Source: Escarpia spicata (lineage: Eukaryota > Annelida > Polychaeta > Sabellida > Siboglinidae). From it: DNA of 64,000 bases. Under the pieces are notes generated by a model. It saw only the letters and a program-made list of their open reading frames with translations. It had not been told where the DNA came from and did not search any database. Within the stretch, counting starts at the first letter, position 1; each line of letters starts with the position of its first letter. The stretch lies in NCBI GenBank assembly GCA_963995525.1, contig OZ023210.1:9233603-9297602 (forward strand), written 5' to 3'. Positions 46,236-54,005 of this stretch are shown piece after piece. The position numbers and the translations under genes are program-made.

Positions 46236-49200
46236 ATGTGAGAGTGTGTGTCTGTTACTTTGTGTGTTTGTGCATGTGCATGCGTGCCATCATGCGGCAT
46301 AAATATCCATTCATTATCTAGTTGCTCAGGTTATGCACATATATGTGCTGCTACATTAGTTAGACATGTGACATTAAACATGTGATATGGAAGGGTGCCT
46401 GACTGTTGACTGACAGGACCAGCATTCATGTTTACCTGCCATCATTTCAAAACTTGTCAGGTTTCATTCACACCAATTACATACATGTCTTTCAGAAGAG
46501 GCAACAAAAACCATTGGTCCCTTCTACTTGGTGTTTATGTTGGGTGAAGTAAAAAATTACTATAAAAAAACGCATATGTCCTGCATTAGCTGCTGTAAAT
46601 AAAGCTTGCTCTGGTAGTGGAGTGAGTGCTGTGAGAGCTCTGTGTAGGTGGATATTGGTGGTGTATAAGACCAATAAAAAATTATGTCACAACATGCAAC
46701 AGTGTTAATACTGATCTAAATACGAATACTTGACTTGATTTAAATACGTAGGCCAATTTGACCCCTCGCTATCCTCCTGGATGTCACACCCCTCCACTTT
46801 GTCCTGTCTAGAGCACACCGCTCTGCTGTTAAAAGCGGGAGTCCAGTGTCCTGTCTAACTTTGTCACTCCACCTCTTCCGCAGCCTTCCTCATTTCTGTG
46901 TCCTTTAAAGTATTCCTTGTAGGCTATTTTAATAGGCTTTCATTTGGCATACGGCAGACATGTCCAAACCGCCGGAGTCTTCTATGTCTGATGACATCGG
47001 AGATGGATTCAGGGGTGAATGCCTCATCTCAGATCTGGCTATTTCGTAATCTGTCTGCCCTAGTAACACCTGATAGCCCATGGCAAGGCAACTCAAAAAC
47101 TGCATCTCTTGCGATCGTAGTGTCCTGGTTTCTGCACCATAGATTGCTATAGGCATACACTCTGGCTTTCTTATTGAGATGCCTCTGTTTGAAAATGTTG
47201 CTTCTGAGTCTACCAAAGGCTGCTGAAGCTAAGGCTGTTCACCTGCCAACATCCCTCTCTGTAGAAGGTACTATGCTGTCTACAAAGCAGAACTCTCTCA
47301 CAGTCTCGAGTTCTTCGTTTTCCAGGATGATATGCTGGTTTGATGAGGTGATTACTTTGCATTTGGAGAGATTGGTTTTCATACCCCATTTGTTACAGAC
47401 TGCATGAAGCTCTTCAGTTGCAAGTTGTAGTTTCTCGAATATGGTAGACATTAGCGTTGCGTCGTCAGCATACCAGACGTCAAAACTGAGGCCTGTATTT
47501 AGTTTGAACTCTAGCTCTTCAGGTCAGCCTTGAGAAACTCAAAGAACAAGTTGAACAGGATAGGTGAGGGCAGACAGCCTCAGTCCTATTTCAACTTTGA
47601 ACCAATCTCTCAACTGACCATTGATGGTAACAGCACATTCAACATTCTCGTACATGGCCTCAATCAGTGATGTCATTTTGGGGTCCACCCCAATAGATCT
47701 CGGCATCTTCCATAATGCATTCCTCCAAGCCTTGAAGTCCACAAAATTGAAGTGTAGTAGGATCTGATGTTCATTTGCCTTTTCTATTATCTGGTGCACT
47801 AAGAAGATAGCATCTGTCATTCCAATGTTTCTCCTGAATCCAAATTGCTGTTTTGACAGGTGTCCATCAATGGTGTCTTCTTTTCTTGTGAGTATCATCC
47901 TACAGAACACTTTACCAGGAATAGAGATTAAGCTAATTGCTCTGTAGTTTGACGGTGTTAAGGCCAGACATGGCAGGTAGATAGGATAATTTTTTTATTT
48001 GAGCAAACAGTACTATTTTTCCTGCCCAATGCATGAAATGGGTCTTACTGAGTAAAATATATATTGAACTTTTTTCAGCCAGACCCCCCCCCCCCCCCCC
48101 GTTTCCATGGTAACAAACAAAATGGCCACCATTTTGAGTAAATATTGGCATATTTGGAAACTCTGCCATTTTTTATTGAACCCATATATAGTTATAATTC
48201 TTGCAAATCCACAGTTACATTATATTGTGCAATGACCAGAGCATTTCTTGAAATGTGTTTTTATTATTTAAAAAAAAAAAAATTAATATTAAAAAAAATC
48301 TATTTTTTTGGCAACAAATATGGCTATATCTTTCAAACTATTCATGATTTAAAAAAGTATCTGATCATTGCACACAGTAGAATATGCCGAATGCAACACT
48401 GAAAACATTATTTATATAACATAATTATTCCAAGAGATATCCCTTTTCCAAATGCAGAAATTTTAAGAAATTTTTTTTTGGAGAAAATGGCTGTCAAAGA
48501 TTGCATAATGGATTTCATTACATGATAGCAACATGCTTGATCCGTGATTAAAACTCACTTAGAGGTACGTAATTGTCATAGAAGTGAACTTTATTGATAG
48601 TATGCATACAAAGGCATCATAATCTGGCAGAAAATCATTTTCAGTATTTTTTGTCAAAAAACACCATTTCACCTGGGGTGTCTGGCCTTAACTTCCATCC
48701 TTTCTTGTGGATAGGGTTGATGATACTCCTGCACCAATGTGTTGGTAATTTTTCTTCATGCCATGCAGCATTGCATATTTTGAGCAGCATCTCGGCCATT
48801 TTGTCTCCACCTGCTTTCAAGACTGGAGGTTATGCGATCTGCACCAGGCGCTTCCCTTGATTTCACTGCTCCAGTGGCCTTCTGTATCTCTTCTAAAGAG
48901 AATGGAGGTCCAACGTGTCCAGGCATGTTATCTGGAATGTTGTCAACTGCGTCCTCAGTTCTTGACCAGTTTGTATTAAGATATTTCTGGAAGTAGATTT
49001 CCCAACATTTTAAGACCTCAGCTGGGGCCGTTTTCAGGTTTCCGTCACTATTCTTTGCAGCTGTGAGATGTTTATGAGACTTGTTACTAAGTTCTCCCAC
49101 GTTTCTGAACAGGTTATGCGAATTGTTTTTCTTGAAGTCCTGTTCCATATGTTCCATCTTTTCCTCAAGCTCTTGTGAATACGTATTGCCTTCTTCACTA

Positions 49201-52200
49201 GTCGGTTCTTGTCTCTGTATACTTCTCTCTTCTCATTATTTGACGTATTCTTCAAATATTCCTGTCCTCACACTCAGTAGCTACCACTGGTGGAAGATTG
49301 GCTATCTGTTGTCTGTGTCTGAAGCCATTTGTTTTCTCTTTGAAGTCTAACCGATGTCCTCAAGTGGTCTATCACCAAAAGCCAATAGTGGTTCAAAGGA
49401 TCCACCAATCTTGATCTGGAACAGATGGTTTGTTTCTTTATTTTGAAGCTTGTCCACATTATATCTCTTCGCTACCTTCCTCTGTGATTTTGAAGTACAT
49501 GAATTGATGTATATGTGTGCTATGACAAGGAAATGATCTGATCCAAGCTGAACATTTGGTTTTTTGAACATGATGGCCGTTGAATTACTTGGAATTTCAT
49601 CCACTCTGGGATGTCATATTCAACACCACTACAGGTATTGCATGTTGAGTGTCCCAGTTCTCATACATGGGTTTGATTTTGGAGTTTGCCTTCTCGTAGA
49701 AGAATTGCGTGACACCGCTTGAGAGCTCCATGCACCCATACTATATGGAGACTTGATTAGTACAGCATTGGGATGTGTCCACACACAGGTGGGCCCTGCA
49801 TACTGACCTAAGGGGCTCCAGTCTTCTCCCCAATCCCTAACGGATTAGCCTGGGACTGTATGGTGCCCAGTATCCATGGTGTACCTCGTGGAGGCTAAGT
49901 TAGGGTCTTGTCTATGGAGAGGCTACGTACCAGCATGGGAAACTTACACACTCGGCTCCCTTTTCACTCCCATATAAGGGAGTTATCTGGTGGCTGAAGC
50001 TGAAAGCGAATAGCATGAAGTGCACGCACTACAAACTACCCCCTACACTACAGCACTAGACGCATCACACAGACCTGTGCTACAAACTACCCCCTACACT
50101 ACAGCACTAGACGCATCACACAGACCTGTGCTACAAACTACCCCCTACACTACAGCACTAGACGCATCACACAGACCTGTGCTACAAACTACCCCCTACA
50201 CTACAGCACTAGACGCATCACACAGACCTGTGCTACAAACTACCCCCTACACTACAGCACTAGACGCATCACACAGACCTGTGCTACAAACTACCCCCTA
50301 CACTACAGCACTAGACGCATCACACAGACCTGTGCTACAAACTACCCCCTACACTACAGCACTAGACGCATCACACAGACCTGTGCTACAAACTACCCCC
50401 TACACTACAGCACTAGACGCATTACATTGACCTGTGCTACAAACTACCCCCTACACTACAGCACTAGACGCATCACACTGACCTGTGTTACAAACTACCC
50501 GCTACACTACAGCACTAGACGCATTACACTGACCTGTGTTACAAACTACCCCCTACACTACAGCACTAGACGCATCACACAGACCTGTGCTACAAACTAC
50601 CCCCTACACTACAGCACTAGACGCATCACACAGACCTGTGTTACAAACTACCCCCTACACTACAGCACTAGACGCATCACACAGACCTGTGTTACAAACT
50701 ACCCCCTACACTACAGCACTAGACGCATTACACTGACCTGTGCTACAAACTACCCCCTACACTACAGCACTAGACGCATCACACTGACCTGTGCTACAAA
50801 CTACCCCCTACACTACAGCACTAGACGCATCACACTGACCTGTGTTACAAACTACCCCCTACACTACAGCACTAGACGCATTACACTGACCTGTGCTACA
50901 AACTACCCCCTACACTACAGCACTAGACGCATCACACAGACCTGTGCTACAAACTACCCCCTACACTACAGCACTAGACGCATCACACAGACCTGTGCTA
51001 CAAACTACCCCCTACACTACAGCACTAGACGCATTACACAGACCTGTGCTACAAACTACCCCCTACACTACAGCACTAGACGCATCACACAGACCTGTGT
51101 TAAGACACCACTCGTGAATACAGTAGAAAGCTATATATCCAGATTGTGATACAATGTATCCACATGTGGACATTGTCTCAAATACACAGAACAAAGAAGA
51201 GTAAATGTTTCTTTGTATTAACATAGCATTAAATGTGTAACCTATATTAAATTTGTCAGAAGGTGTCATGTCTAAATCACTATAGAACTGCTCCAATTTC
51301 CAGAATGAACGTGTTGTGAGTTATTGGCATTACTTTCATAATTCATATTATATATAAACATATCTTCAAATCAGATTCTAACCATACATAATGATGACTC
51401 AGAAGTACTTAATATAAACGTACCAATGTCAACATTGGAGTACATGCCATGTTTGAGTGTGTACAGTGACGCCACACGATGAATGACAACAAAACATGCC
51501 AACTGGATTTATAGTACCACAGGGTGAATGAAGTGAGAAATATTTGTCATTGGTAGATTATTGAGAAACTCTACTAGAATTATAGCACAACAGAATAAAT
51601 TCAAGATACAATTTGTACTGTTAGTTTCTTAGCACCTATAATTATTATTATACAGTGGATTCCTACTGTGGATGACAGGTGTATGATCTGTTAATCACAG
51701 TCAACTTTGATTGACAGTTGTGTAAGTTACTTCATAAAAAAAAATTTGTTTGATGTGAAACGCAGTGAAACAGTGGCCAGAGTATCAGTCTTCCAATTGA
51801 GAGAACCCGGATACGAATCCTGTGCTGCCATGTCAAACTTTGTGCAAGTTCGTTCACTCTACATTGCTCCAGTTCATGAATGAATGAGTACCTTGCTATA
51901 GACTGTGGAGGATATTTGTGTACTAATAGTCTTCACGCAAAATAATTGCAGCATAGCTGAGTATTTCCCAGAGAAGTTGAGATGGTGTTCGATTGAACAG
52001 GTCTGCCAGGGAGTAAAGTGCTTTGAGCAGTCCTGAAGACTGTATAAGCACTATATAACAACTTACTTTCTACATTTGTGACAGATCCGCAGCAAGATCG
52101 TACTAGCGGCTGATCGGAGGACGACGTTCCTGCAGTGGTTCGGGCTAGGCCTGATGGGGCTCCAGTTTGGGCTGCTGGCCCGACTCACCTGGTGGGAGTA

Positions 52201-54005
52201 TTCGTGGGACATCATGGAACCCGTCACTTTCTTCATCACTTACGGCACGGCCATCGCACTCTATGCCTACTATGTCGTCACCAAACAGGTGTGTTTATGT
52301 GTTGGGGGTGGAAACGGGTGGTCTTTGGAAACGGGTGGACTTTGTTGCACTTGTGTAGAATCCAGAGCCACTAGATTTCACTGTTATAGATGTGATTTTT
52401 GCCTATTATTCTTACTGTTCTTTTTGTTAGTCTCTCCCCACTCATTCTCTCTCTCTCTCTCTCTCCCTCTCCCTCTCCCTCTCCCTCTCCCCCTCCCCCT
52501 CCCCCTCCCTCCCTCTCTCTGTCATGTCTATCTAAGTCCGCTTCCAACTACTTTCATTTTCTCGTGTTTTTATGCCAATCTCCTGATTGCAATATATCGA
52601 GATGATAGTTGTGTCGTGAGTGTGATAATCCAGTTTACCATCAGATTACAATGTGATCATCTCATGTAAACTGTGTGTCAGTTGTCAGTACATGTCGCTG
52701 CAACATCACTGCAAATAGAACTGATCCTATTTTAAAGTTATGTTGCTCGTTATCTGAAATAACCTTGACCTTTTATAATTACGTTAGCCATCTCCTTTTG
52801 GCTACAGTATTGTTTCGTGTCAATTTGTATTAAGCCTCCCTGAATCTTTCTATTGGAATTTGTGAAAATGTGATGTATTGTGACTCTTATGACATAAATA
52901 CAAAAGCAGGTGCTGTATTTATTTGACAAATGTTCACATCATGATGACCAAAGAACTCTAAATAGTGTCATCTTGTTTTGAGTTAAGGATATGGAAGCAT
53001 TTGTTGTTGTCAGAAAATAGATGTTTTGTTAATCACTGCACAGCATATTTTGTAATAATTATCTATACAAACCCAGCACTATGCATGATACAACAGAAAA
53101 AGATTTACATTGCATTTCTCCTCAAAATCCTCAGCGATCCCATGCTCTGATTATGATTTGCTTATCCCTTTTCATCATATCATTCTTAACAATTCTCATT
53201 TGCTGTGCCGTTGAGTTCGGGTTAACAAGTATTTTAGTGCAATAGAAGTTCATTATTATAATTTCATACTATAACAGGAACCTCAGATCATCTGCTTCAT
53301 AAGAGCTTTTTGTTCCTAAGAGTAACATTGGCAAATGCCTTCTCTGTAGCTGCACCAACAATCTGGAATCAGCTCTCTACCATGTTAAAATCATCTGAAA
53401 CTATAGCCACGTTAAAAAAATTGACTTATTTGTTTGAAATTGCATTCCCACCCTAAACCTTTGGTTTCAAAATTTAGGCAATTTCATTCACCTCACGTTG
53501 TCTATCTTTCGGAAGAGACACTAAAAGCCGTTGGTTCCTTCTATCTGGTGTTTATGCCAGGGAAAGAAAAAGATCCCATGTAGGGGGTAAATGTGTAACC
53601 TGTCGTGAACTTACACAGAGGTGGTCTCTATCTCTATACGACTGGATCTTGCTCCCAGCGGCCGGAGTTGCTTCCCGGTTGGGCGAGTGAGAGACCGAAC
53701 ACAGGCAGTGTAGACAGTATATGCACTGTATCATTGGACCCACTGGGTCCTGTATGAATGTACATACATACATACATTATTACTGATGATTTGTTATGGG
53801 TGTTTTGTTGCAGGAATACAACTTCAAAGAAGTGTCGGATCGCGAGTTCCTTCTGTCCCTCCATCGCAACGCGGCCAAACATCGCCTCAACATACAAGCG
53901 TACAACCGCATCTGTAGTGACATTGCAAGGATTGAGGAGAATCTCAACCGACTGCGTGACCCGATCCAACTCGCCCTACCCCCCGCACCCCCCAAACAAC
54001 AATGA
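15881..54005 (+). CDS. MCU: Mitochondrial calcium uniporter pore subunit (7 coding exons, 338 aa)
   Basis: MCU forms the Ca2+ channel of the inner mitochondrial membrane. Exons: 15881-15967, 33391-33481, 41544-41714, 43153-43257, 43782-43948, 52085-52288, 53814-54005; 1017 bases including the stop, and all phases match. Residues 1-50 form a basic, acid-free presequence (first acidic residue D55). Residues 60-150 are the matrix N-terminal domain, with C83 at the position of human redox-sensitive Cys97. Residues 155-220 are coiled coil. TM1 is about 223-245, the selectivity motif WDIME is at 248-252 (S247 precedes it, as in human), TM2 is about 254-271, and the C-terminal coiled coil is 276-330. 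Human MCU is 351 aa. Intron 3 is GC-AG; the others are GT-AG. The translation was assembled by eye; no broken codon was seen. Confidence 0.95.
19745..19910 (+). mobile_element. LINE tail remnant
   Basis: Plus-strand frame reads [15 protein letters not shown], a stop, then [14 protein letters not shown]. This is the characteristic end (R-G-R-P-P-x-x-W-x-D-N-I) of LINE reverse-transcriptase proteins. Short and mutated. Confidence 0.55.
20225..20460 (-). mobile_element. LINE 3' fragment, minus strand
   Basis: The minus strand carries [20 protein letters not shown], nearly the same peptide as the plus-strand fragment at about 14300-14350, followed by a CCTGATCCTCACCCC stretch also seen (as CCTGACCCTCACCC) at 14450. 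Same family, opposite orientation. Confidence 0.65.
21500..21662. mobile_element. Short inverted-repeat element related to 12999-13464
   Basis: Left end CATCCCACCAG and right end CTGGTGAGGATG pair as inverted termini. The right 45 bases (GGTACTGACACCGATGTAGT... CCCCCTGGTGAGGATG) align with the right end of the 466-bp element at 13420-13464. About 163 bp; target duplication unclear. Confidence 0.5.
22640..22965. repeat. 21-bp minisatellite, first array
   Basis: Unit TGTCTCACAGACCTGTCACC plus T, about 15 copies with variants (TTACATACC, CTCACAGACTTG). Since 21 is a multiple of 3, most frames stay open and repeat seven residues on both strands; these ORFs are not genes. Confidence 0.92.
23495..23830. 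repeat. 21-bp minisatellite, second array
   Basis: Same unit as the first array, about 16 copies, ending at a unique sequence ACACATACATTTAAA. Copy number and variant order differ from the first array, so the arrays have changed since the duplication. Confidence 0.92.
25345..25700 (-). mobile_element. LINE 3' fragment, same family as 60221-62460
   Basis: Aligns base by base with about 60235-60610 (for example GGGGTCCATGTCACTTAA versus GGGGTCCACGTCACTTGG, and TCTCGTGTTACTCTACATAT versus TCTCGTGTTACTATACATAT). The minus-strand frame covers the last 110 or so codons with several changes. 5'-truncated. Confidence 0.85.
27367..28170 (-). mobile_element. hAT-type transposon remnant
   Basis: The plus strand begins CAGGGGCCAGCAACCTTTTT, a typical hAT terminus. 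Inside, the minus strand has broken frames with a transposase-like segment ([18 protein letters not shown]) resembling the VVKxVNYIRSRxLNHRQF region of GTF2IRD2-like hAT proteins. Stops and shifts make it non-functional. The opposite terminus is not identified. Confidence 0.55.
28171..29231. other. Intronic sequence, little structure
   Basis: No gene seen. At about 29058-29126 a 36-base segment (CGTCATGATTTTTAGTCAACC...) is repeated in tandem twice, giving two copies ending AATGAGC. Confidence 0.4.
29232..30833. mobile_element. 1602-bp inverted-repeat DNA element, TSD CTATG
   Basis: Left end CAGTGTTCGAAATAGC and right end GCTTATTTCTATCGCTG form imperfect inverted repeats (the right end reversed reads CAGCGATAGAAATAAGC). 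Both ends also carry ACTTGTCC...GGACAAGT subterminal motifs. CTATG lies directly outside each end (29227-29231 and 30834-30838). No transposase ORF is present, so it is non-autonomous. The ends look hAT-like, but a 5-bp duplication is short for that superfamily, so the class is uncertain. Confidence 0.7.
31503..31539. repeat. TA dinucleotide run
   Basis: About 18 TA units in MCU intron 1. Confidence 0.95.
31958..32143. mobile_element. Possible 186-bp inverted-repeat element
   Basis: CAGGATTTCCGACA at the left pairs with TGGCGGAAACCCTG at the right (12 of 14 positions). It contains GC-rich internal sequence unlike its AT-rich surroundings. No matching target duplication was found. Confidence 0.45.
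33391..33481 (+). CDS. MCU: MCU exon 2
   Basis: Acceptor TTTGTTGTAG and donor CAG|GTATGT. Reads [20 protein letters not shown] then [10 protein letters not shown], ending phase 1. This corresponds to the end of the mitochondrial presequence and the linker before the N-terminal domain; a cleavage near RFS/T (residues 47-50) is plausible. The first base of codon 60 is here. Confidence 0.85.
33482..36280. other. MCU intron 2, left part
   Basis: No gene is identified. The minus strand at 36101-35548 carries a few short open stretches (for example a cysteine/histidine-containing one reading [15 protein letters not shown]) that could be a degraded transposon protein, but I cannot assign it. The rest is AT-rich. 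Confidence 0.35.
36283..36700 (+). mobile_element. LINE tail remnant
   Basis: Plus-strand frame reads [20 protein letters not shown] and then [11 protein letters not shown]. This is the L-x-W-x-G-H-V-x-R-M-x-D end region of LINE proteins, followed by decayed sequence. A different, second LINE fragment begins directly after. Confidence 0.55.
36700..38420 (+). mobile_element. LINE C-terminal fragment with internal array
   Basis: From 36700 the plus strand reads pieces such as KRIDIEWRR, then [20 protein letters not shown]-like and [10 protein letters not shown] (with shifts). This is the standard C-terminus of a LINE protein related to the 60-kb element. The peptide then enters the 42-bp array as [14 protein letters not shown] repeats. 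It leaves at about 38250 into [12 protein letters not shown] and a stop at 38414-38416. The array therefore sits inside former LINE coding sequence. Confidence 0.65.
36985..38250. repeat. 42-bp minisatellite, about 30 copies
   Basis: Unit GAAAGATAGAGGGGAGTGGA GACTGTTGGTGGAGACAGCA GT. The fourteen-residue translation is [14 protein letters not shown]. Variants alternate CTG/CAG/CGG before TTGGTGG and AGGGGAG/AGGGGGG. The unit is a multiple of 3, so ORFs of 300-570 codons appear on both strands; they are artefacts. The plus strand is strongly purine-rich. Confidence 0.95.
38420..39660. other. MCU intron 2, AT-rich single-copy-looking stretch
   Basis: No gene seen. The segment near 38818-38860 (TTGAAGGCATACTGCCAGCT...) resembles 24549-24590, suggesting a dispersed old repeat. 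Confidence 0.35.
39664..40385. repeat. G-rich minisatellite, about 20-bp unit
   Basis: Irregular tandem units of the form GGTTGAAGGGAAGGGGTGGG / GGCTGAAGGGAAGAGGTGGG, about 35 copies. The plus strand has almost no C or T outside TT/CT and many runs of three or four G separated by one to five bases, matching the G-quadruplex pattern. The minus-strand 244-codon ORF is an artefact. Confidence 0.92.
40823..40917. repeat. TC tract followed by TA tract
   Basis: Compound microsatellite, TC repeats (about 40823-40871) then TA repeats interrupted by TG. Confidence 0.95.
41098..41540. repeat. 49-bp minisatellite ending at the MCU exon 3 acceptor
   Basis: Unit TTTGCCTCAGTGCCAGATGA CATCACCACTGCTGTGTCTG TGTTTCCAC, 49-base spacing (41101 to 41150), about nine copies with variation. 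The last copy (about 41492-41543) ends TATGTGTTTGTAG and directly meets exon 3 at 41544, so the 3' splice site is made of repeat sequence. Confidence 0.88.
41544..41714 (+). CDS. MCU: MCU exon 3
   Basis: Encodes the start of the N-terminal domain ([17 protein letters not shown] through [14 protein letters not shown]). The acceptor TTTGTAG forms the end of a 49-bp minisatellite. The donor is CAG|GCAAGT, a GC donor; phase 1 continues exactly into exon 4 (G+AT = Asp). Confidence 0.97.
41715..43152 (+). other. MCU intron 3 (GC-AG)
   Basis: Starts GCAAGT and ends TTCTTCCAG. It contains a 26-bp unit (CTCCCAGTGTGAACATATCT...) repeated three times near 42029-42100, and a minus-strand LINE tail at about 42530-42960. 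Confidence 0.85.
42530..42960 (-). mobile_element. LINE tail, minus strand
   Basis: Minus-strand frame reads [19 protein letters not shown] then [13 protein letters not shown], a clear CR1-like LINE C-terminus (W-N-x-L-P...). It is followed (lower coordinates) by a 3' region containing AATAAAT and a GAATGAATGAAAG tail. Confidence 0.65.
43153..43257 (+). CDS. MCU: MCU exon 4
   Basis: Acceptor TTTCTTCCAG, donor AAG|GTGTGG. Encodes [19 protein letters not shown] and the strand [13 protein letters not shown] of the N-terminal domain. Ends phase 1. Confidence 0.95.
43782..43948 (+). CDS. MCU: MCU exon 5
   Basis: Acceptor CATGTCGTAG, donor GAA|GTATGT, phase 0. Encodes the first coiled coil ([20 protein letters not shown], then a glutamine- and glutamate-rich heptad region). 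Matches the human segment at equivalent position. Confidence 0.95.
44415..44495 (-). mobile_element. Possible tRNA-derived SINE head
   Basis: The minus strand reads GGTGGCAAAGTCGCTAGAGC, TTCGGATTCTCAATCAAGAG and ATTCCGGCATCC. That resembles a tRNA with box-A-like TGGCNAAGTNGC and a weak box-B region. Spacing fits a tRNA head but box B is degenerate. Confidence 0.35.
46198..46275. repeat. TG microsatellite
   Basis: About 17 uninterrupted TG units, then interrupted TG-rich sequence. Confidence 0.95.
46485..46560 (+). repeat. LINE/SINE 3'-tail-like repeat
   Basis: CTTTCAGAAGAGGCAACAAA...CTTCTACTTGGTGTTTATG aligns with CTTTCGGAAGAGACACTAAA...CTTCTATCTGGTGTTTATG in the LINE tail at about 53508-53560. 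Confidence 0.55.
46740..50010 (-). mobile_element. Degenerate LINE, minus strand, in MCU intron 5
   Basis: Broken frames in order on the minus strand: the end of an endonuclease-like region (about 49600-49350, [11 protein letters not shown]), a connecting segment (about 49160-48760, with [10 protein letters not shown]), then RT blocks (about 47910-47540, [20 protein letters not shown] and [16 protein letters not shown]). Later RT/C-terminal pieces follow (47451-47239 [14 protein letters not shown]; 47216-46929). Frameshifts and stops are frequent. A 726-bp DNA element interrupts it. 49740-50010 is probably its 5' region. It is antisense to MCU. Confidence 0.8.
47962..48687. mobile_element. 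726-bp element with TTAA duplication, nested in the LINE
   Basis: Ends GGCCAGACATGGCAGGT and (reversed) GGCCAGACACCCCAGGT, 14 of 17 identical. The flanks are TTAA at 47958-47961 and 48688-48691. Removing the element with one TTAA rejoins the LINE frame exactly (GWK then LTPSNYRAI on the minus strand). It holds AT-rich sequence, a C15 run near 48087 and no ORF. TTAA targets are typical of piggyBac and some other superfamilies. Confidence 0.85.
50015..51105. repeat. 51-bp minisatellite, about 21 copies
   Basis: Unit ACAGACCTGTGCTACAAACT ACCCCCTACACTACAGCACT AGACGCATCAC. Variants: CACACAG/CACACTG, GTGCTAC/GTGTTAC, GCATCAC/GCATTAC. Copies are highly similar, suggesting recent expansion. 51 is a multiple of 3, so plus-strand ORFs of up to 240 codons are artefacts. 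Confidence 0.95.
51110..51756. other. MCU intron 5, between array and SINE
   Basis: AT-rich; no gene or element recognised. Confidence 0.4.
51757..52068 (+). mobile_element. tRNA-derived SINE immediately before MCU exon 6
   Basis: Head: GTGGCCAGAGTATC (box-A-like), TTCCAATTGAGAGAACC, then GGATACGAATCC (box-B-like, compare GGTTCGAATCC). The body contains GAGATGGTGTTCGATTGAA. The tail, AAAGTGCTTTGAGCAGTCCT ... AAGCACTATATAA, is a widespread SINE/LINE 3' motif. Exon 6 begins about 25 bases after the tail. Confidence 0.75.
52085..52288 (+). CDS. MCU: MCU exon 6 (pore exon)
   Basis: Acceptor TTTGTGACAG, donor CAG|GTGTGT, 68 codons in phase 0. Encodes TM1, the pore motif [15 protein letters not shown] and TM2 ([17 protein letters not shown]). 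Asp249 and Glu252 form the Ca2+-selecting rings in the known family mechanism. A SINE ends about 25 bases upstream. Confidence 0.98.
52441..52520. repeat. Pyrimidine tract (TC, CCCTCT)
   Basis: Low-complexity pyrimidine run in MCU intron 6: TC repeats, then CCCTCT and CCCCCT repeats. Confidence 0.95.
52521..53284. other. MCU intron 6, middle
   Basis: AT-rich; nothing recognised. Confidence 0.4.
53285..53778 (+). mobile_element. LINE 3' end just before MCU exon 7
   Basis: Plus-strand frame [19 protein letters not shown], then [19 protein letters not shown] and a stop at about 53452-53454. This is a CR1-like C-terminus. The 3' UTR has the TCTTTCGGAAGAGAC motif and the copy ends in an (ATAC)n tail at about 53758-53777. 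Exon 7 begins 36 bases later. Confidence 0.75.
53814..54005 (+). CDS. MCU: MCU exon 7 (terminal coding exon)
   Basis: Acceptor TGTTTTGTTGCAG. Encodes the matrix C-terminal coiled coil: [20 protein letters not shown] and [17 protein letters not shown], ending PPKQQ and TGA at 54003-54005. The NRLRDP(I/L)Q motif is shared with vertebrate MCU. Confidence 0.97.
   Translation, partial: EYNFKEVSDREFLLSLHRNAAKHRLNIQAYNRICSDIARIEENLNRLRDPIQLALPPAPPKQQ

Larger units (their letters stand above)
43949..46480. other. MCU intron 5, left part
   Basis: No gene seen beyond the SINE head at 44415-44495 (minus) and the TG tract near 46200. Confidence 0.4.

Noticed and set aside
50020..51149. 17-residue repeat proteins
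   Set aside because: 51-bp minisatellite artefacts; copies vary at all codon positions without bias.
52154..52669. 171-codon ORF over exon 6 as a single-exon gene
   Set aside because: It is MCU exon 6 read through its donor into intron 6; splice sites and homology fix the exon at 52085-52288.
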